DNA of 42,184 nucleotides, taken from positions 1 through 42,184 of IMG/VR virus record IMGVR_UViG_3300042516_001369. One strand, written 5' to 3'. Of this stretch, positions 39,116 to 42,184 are shown piece by piece (the first letter of the stretch is position 1; the number at the start of each line of letters is the position of its first letter). The position numbers and the translations under genes are program-made. Source of the stretch: a virus. The notes below the pieces were generated by a model. That model made no database searches. It had not been told where the DNA came from and worked only from the letters and a program-made list of their open reading frames with translations.

Positions 39116-39687
39116 ACATCCAGCCCAACATCGTCACCAAGGGCGGGGACGCGCTGTCCACGTCCGTCACCGGGAGCGCCGTCGGCGCCTTCCTGTCGAC
39201 CCACCAGCCCCGGTGGCAGTGGAAGGCCCTGACCCGCGACGGAACGACCTACAGCGCGTACGGCACGCTCGGCACCAAGCCGACGACCAACGTCCTGTAC
39301 GAGTCGTCCCTCGACCACCCGACGCTGGTGCGCCTCATGCCGTTCACCGGCACCAGCACGAACACCACCGGCGGCATCCGCGTGGTCGGCTGGTCCATGT
39401 ACATGGACGGCGCGAACGAGGACTGGGTGCCGACGGTGCTCGCTGACATCTCGCTGACGCGGACGAGCGGGACGACCGTCAAGAACGCGGTCGGAGGAAC
39501 GGACTTCTACCCGTACGCCGGCGGCGGTGTCACCACCGGAACCCCGGCCCCGAACCTCTACGCGCTCGGGAACACCTCGACGAACCCGCCCGCATCGGTC
39601 GTGGTCGACGCCCTCGGGTCGCAGCTGATCCAGGTGACCTGCATCGCGCCGGCAGGCGACTTCGGCGTCATGTGGTGCGTCCTCTGA
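39112..39687 (+). CDS. Putative virion or decoration protein
   Basis: 191 residues from ATG 39112; Thr/Gly/Ser/Val-rich and beta-like ('TSVTGSAVGAFLSTHQPRWQ', 'GGIRVVGWSMYMDGANEDWV'), lacking signal, membrane or catalytic motifs. Position between the capsid gene and the fibre suggests a virion surface or fibre-anchoring component. No family recognised. Confidence 0.65.
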   Translation: MNIQPNIVTKGGDALSTSVTGSAVGAFLSTHQPRWQWKALTRDGTTYSAYGTLGTKPTTNVLYESSLDHPTLVRLMPFTGTSTNTTGGIRVVGWSMYMDGANEDWVPTVLADISLTRTSGTTVKNAVGGTDFYPYAGGGVTTGTPAPNLYALGNTSTNPPASVVVDALGSQLIQVTCIAPAGDFGVMWCVL

Positions 39688-39690
39688 TCC

Positions 39691-41412
39691 ATGCGTAATC
39701 TCCTCGGTCGGCTCCGGAGGTCGGGCTCACGGTCGCTCGTCGAGCAGCTGGCGACACTCACCTCCGTCGGCGACGGCTCCACGCTCAACCTCGACTTCAC
39801 CACGGGCGTACTTGACCCGCGCCTGTCGTTCTCGCGGTTGGGCGATGCCACCTTCATCAACAGCAGCGGGCTGGTGCAGTTTGCGAACGCAAACCTGATG
39901 ACCTACAGCAATCCGCGACAAACGGGTACTGCGTGGGGAACTACTGGTACGGTCACATGGGGGAGCAGCACACTTACTGACCCAACCGGAGGATCAGCAG
40001 CACAGTCGATTACGTTTGGCACTACTGGTTCTGCAATCTTCAATACGTCCGGAACGACGGTTGTTTCCGGTATTACCCACACATTTTCTGTGTGGATGCG
40101 CTCCGCAACCGGAACAACTACTGTCAGAATCGGAGATGCGAATGTCGCTCCAGTCGCTACGGTAACTCTCACTACGACGTGGCAGAGATTCAGTTGCCAA
40201 TACACGACTTCAGGAACGAACGACGGCGGCGCGATTTATAGTCAGACTGGAACACCAAGCGCGGAGTTCTATGTCTGGGGCGCACAAGTCCAACCTGGCA
40301 GCATCGTCGGCGAACTGCTTCAAACGAGCGGAACAATCAACAACAACATCCCACGCTTCGACCACGACCCGACCACGCTCGCGCCGAGGGGACTGCTGAT
40401 TGAAGGTGCGGCGACGAACCTTGCAAGGCGTAGTGATGATTTCAATACTACGGTGACTGATGGCACTCAATGGGTTGCAGCCGGTTACACAGCGGGAACA
40501 TTGTCAACAACTCTTCCTGACGGAACCACAGGCAACGCACGAAGGATCAGTACTGCGTCTGGATCTGGGTCGTTCCGTTCTGCTGACATTACGGTCACGG
40601 CATCAACTGCGTACACGTTTTCGTTTTGGGCGCGAAATAATGGAGGATCGCAGGCACGATTCCGTGTCTGGAACGTAACGGCTGGTTCTTCCATCGTTGA
40701 CTACACGCAATCCATCAACAACTATGTCTCGCAGATTGGCGGCGCAAACAACACATCCTCTACCTGGGTTCGCGTGTCCGTTCAATTTACGACGCCCGCA
40801 GGATGCACAGCAATCTACGTCTACCCAACTTCAAGCGATGCCGGCACGGTTGATCTGTTGATTTGGGGCGCACAGGTCGAAGCAGGTTCCGTCTCCTCGT
40901 ACATCCCCACGGTCGCAAGCACGGCGACGAGGGCCGCGGACAACTGCTACGCAGATTCAATTTCTTCGTGGTACACGCAGGGAAGCGGGACGATGTTGTT
41001 CTTCGGAAGGCCAACAGTTCCTTCTACCAGAACCATGCTTACCTTCAGCGTTGGCACAAATGTTCCGCGAATTCAAATGTACGGAAGCACATCTACGGAT
41101 GTGGTCTGCTTTTTGGAGAATCCATCAGGTACTGGAGCAAACATCGTCTTTCCGTCTGGAACATTGGTGAACGGAACAGCGTTCAAATCAGCATGGGCTT
41201 TTGAAACTGGAAATCACGCCGCTTGCATCAATGCAGGAACGGTTGCCACCGCTAGTACGTCATCACCAGCGGTTCCTTCATCTGGAATCACCCGACTCAA
41301 CATCGGAATGCGATATGACGGATTCAACCAATTCAACGGTCACGTGATTTCTGCGAAGTATTGGCCTACCCGTTTGGCAAACGCAACCCTTCAAGCAATT
41401 ACGACCCTCTGA
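39691..41412 (+). CDS. Tail fibre/adhesin with tandem carbohydrate-binding-like domains
   Basis: 573 residues. The N-terminus contains 'LDFTTGVLDPRLSFSRLGDA', a common opening of environmental phage adhesins, then a first CBM-like unit ('THTFSVWMRSATGTTTVRIG', 'FYVWGAQVQPGS'), the bridge 'RFDHDPTTLAPRGLLIEGAA', a second CBM-like unit ('AYTFSFWARNNGGSQARFRV', 'LLIWGAQVEAGS') and a LamG-like C-terminal tip. It should bind host surface glycans. From ~39,880 on, base composition is markedly less GC-rich than neighbouring genes, a sign of horizontal acquisition. Residues 333-417 recur in the fibre at 1-753. Confidence 0.85.
   Translation: MRNLLGRLRRSGSRSLVEQLATLTSVGDGSTLNLDFTTGVLDPRLSFSRLGDATFINSSGLVQFANANLMTYSNPRQTGTAWGTTGTVTWGSSTLTDPTGGSAAQSITFGTTGSAIFNTSGTTVVSGITHTFSVWMRSATGTTTVRIGDANVAPVATVTLTTTWQRFSCQYTTSGTNDGGAIYSQTGTPSAEFYVWGAQVQPGSIVGELLQTSGTINNNIPRFDHDPTTLAPRGLLIEGAATNLARRSDDFNTTVTDGTQWVAAGYTAGTLSTTLPDGTTGNARRISTASGSGSFRSADITVTASTAYTFSFWARNNGGSQARFRVWNVTAGSSIVDYTQSINNYVSQIGGANNTSSTWVRVSVQFTTPAGCTAIYVYPTSSDAGTVDLLIWGAQVEAGSVSSYIPTVASTATRAADNCYADSISSWYTQGSGTMLFFGRPTVPSTRTMLTFSVGTNVPRIQMYGSTSTDVVCFLENPSGTGANIVFPSGTLVNGTAFKSAWAFETGNHAACINAGTVATASTSSPAVPSSGITRLNIGMRYDGFNQFNGHVISAKYWPTRLANATLQAITTL
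40687..40882. repeat. Second copy of the fibre-domain repeat (matches 1-196)
   Basis: Partner of the block at 1-196, in the same orientation and the same reading frame, inside the fibre gene at 39691-41412. The DNA-level identity is much higher than in the flanking receptor-binding tips, suggesting recent duplication or continuing gene conversion. Confidence 0.9.
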
Positions 41413-41413
41413 C

Positions 41414-41716
41414 ATGGACTACCTACTCCGATCAACCACCGAGTCCGACCTCGACGATGCCCTCATTGCCGCAGGGCTTGCCGAGGAACGCACCGACATT
41501 GACGGCGAGGTCATGGTGCTGCCCGTCACGGGTGTCACGCTTGACCGCATCGGGCCGATTCCGGCACAGGTTGATGAGGAAGGGATCATCGTCCGGCCCG
41601 GCGACAACCGCTACCACGCGAACATCCGCGCCACCATTGAGCTGACCGAAGCCCAGGTGGAGGCGCTGCCGACGTTCACGCCCGAGCCGACCATCCCGTA
41701 CCGGGTGTTCGCGTGA
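41414..41716 (+). CDS. Small fibre-partner protein, copy 2
   Basis: 100 residues, starting two bases after the fibre stop. Paralogue of 750-1055: shared blocks 'LDRIGPIP', 'RPGDNRYHANIRATIELTE' and 'QVEALPTFTPEP', with divergent N-terminal ~35 residues. The conserved part is at the C-terminus, the variable part at the N-terminus, as expected if the N-terminus meets the variable fibre tip. Function inferred from linkage only. Confidence 0.8.
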   Translation: MDYLLRSTTESDLDDALIAAGLAEERTDIDGEVMVLPVTGVTLDRIGPIPAQVDEEGIIVRPGDNRYHANIRATIELTEAQVEALPTFTPEPTIPYRVFA

Positions 41717-42184
41717 GGGCGATTGTCCTCGTCTTGTTCCTAGCCGGGTGCAACCCGGTCGCACGCATCTCGGCGAACGCAACGGCGATCCGCAACGAGG
41801 CCGGGGCGCTCATCGACCACGGAAACGCCATCGGCGACCAGGTCGTGGTGCAGGGCGCGACCCGCATCGACGAGCACGCCGCGGCGATCCACGGCGACAT
41901 CCCGAACGTGCAGGCGGTCACGCCGGCGTGGTTGTCCACCCTGAAGTGGTGGGGCATCGCGCTGGCGGTCGCCGGCGTGGCGTTCGTCCTGGCGCAGAGC
42001 GGGGCGTTTACGGCCGTCCGCATCGCCATCGGGTGGCTGCCTCGCCGGAAGGTGGCAGCCGCCGAGCTCGCCGTCGATACACTTGATGAATCCCGTCCCG
42101 AGGGGGACAGGGAACTCGTCACGCTGCTCCGGGCGGACCCGGAGTTCGACGCGGCGTTCAAACGCGCCAAGGGGCGCAGAAAGA
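41713..42184 (+). CDS. Phage lipoprotein with one membrane segment, copy 2 (3' end cut off by window)
   Basis: 157 residues remain in the window from GTG 41713, which overlaps the upstream TGA. Lipobox LFLAGC, then 'NPVARISANATAIRNEA' identical to copy 1 at 1046; the membrane segment at about 75-93 ('WWGIALAVAGVAFVLAQSG') and 'GWLPRRKV' also match. The C-terminal tail diverges. No stop codon is reached before base 42184. Same candidate roles as copy 1. Confidence 0.75.
   Translation, partial: MRAIVLVLFLAGCNPVARISANATAIRNEAGALIDHGNAIGDQVVVQGATRIDEHAAAIHGDIPNVQAVTPAWLSTLKWWGIALAVAGVAFVLAQSGAFTAVRIAIGWLPRRKVAAAELAVDTLDESRPEGDRELVTLLRADPEFDAAFKRAKGRRK

Noticed and set aside
1-42184. CRISPR arrays, tRNA genes or insertion sequences
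   Set aside because: No regularly spaced repeats, no complete cloverleaf and no transposase with inverted repeats were seen by eye.

Overview
The window reads as a nearly complete genome of a temperate, T7-like podovirus (autographivirus-like) of a GC-rich host. Evidence: one single-subunit phage RNA polymerase, a full T7-type virion set (portal, scaffold, capsid, tail tubes A and B, internal virion proteins B, C and D), a T7-type terminase pair, and a tyrosine recombinase. Every credible gene is on the + strand, and most neighbours overlap by 1-17 bases through ATGA, GTGA or TGATG junctions, which is typical of phage. Host and habitat cannot be read from the sequence; an integrase inside a T7-like plan recalls known temperate marine podoviruses, but this is inference.

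Layout. The biological order appears to begin near 18.2-19.3 kb, run to 42,184 and continue from 1 to 18,188. (a) 18,189-18,546: a comparatively AT-rich, repeat-bearing gap after terL, the best candidate for the genome end or a control region. (b) 18.5-22.3 kb: a mini HExxH protein, then an extremely GC-rich island with four or five accessory genes behind promoter P1. (c) 22.4-24.2 kb: promoter P2, three small genes and the integrase. (d) 24.2-30.8 kb: promoter P3 and a recombination/replication block: RecT-like annealing protein, RecE-like nuclease, SF2 helicase, zinc-finger/TOPRIM primase, DUF1064-type nuclease and several small genes. No DNA polymerase is visible. (e) 30.8-33.3 kb: the RNA polymerase, directly upstream of the virion genes as in phiKMV-like phages. 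(f) 33.3-38.9 kb: two unknown proteins with a shared C-terminal motif, portal, scaffold, a small coiled-coil protein, two hairpin terminators, the capsid gene and a UUCG-loop terminator. (g) 38.9 kb to the end, and 1-3.3 kb: adhesin region. A cassette of fibre, approximately 100-aa putative partner and lipoprotein/membrane protein occurs twice, once at each end of the window, so the contig was probably opened at this repeat. (h) 3.3-14.8 kb: three tandem tail-tube-A-like genes, tail tube B and internal virion proteins. (i) 14.8-18.2 kb: small terminase, a metallophosphoesterase, a small cysteine-containing protein, an HNH nuclease and large terminase.

How it fits together: host sigma-70 promoters P1-P3 (all with 16-bp spacers) would start accessory, integrase and recombination transcription. 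The phage RNA polymerase would then transcribe virion and packaging genes. Its promoters could not be recognised by eye. The strongest unusual points are the duplicated adhesin cassette, three gp11-like paralogues, the lack of a DNA polymerase and of an obvious endolysin, a fused early ORF carrying a fossil ribosome-binding site, and a strand-biased TATG/CTATGACG signal confined largely to the GC-rich island.
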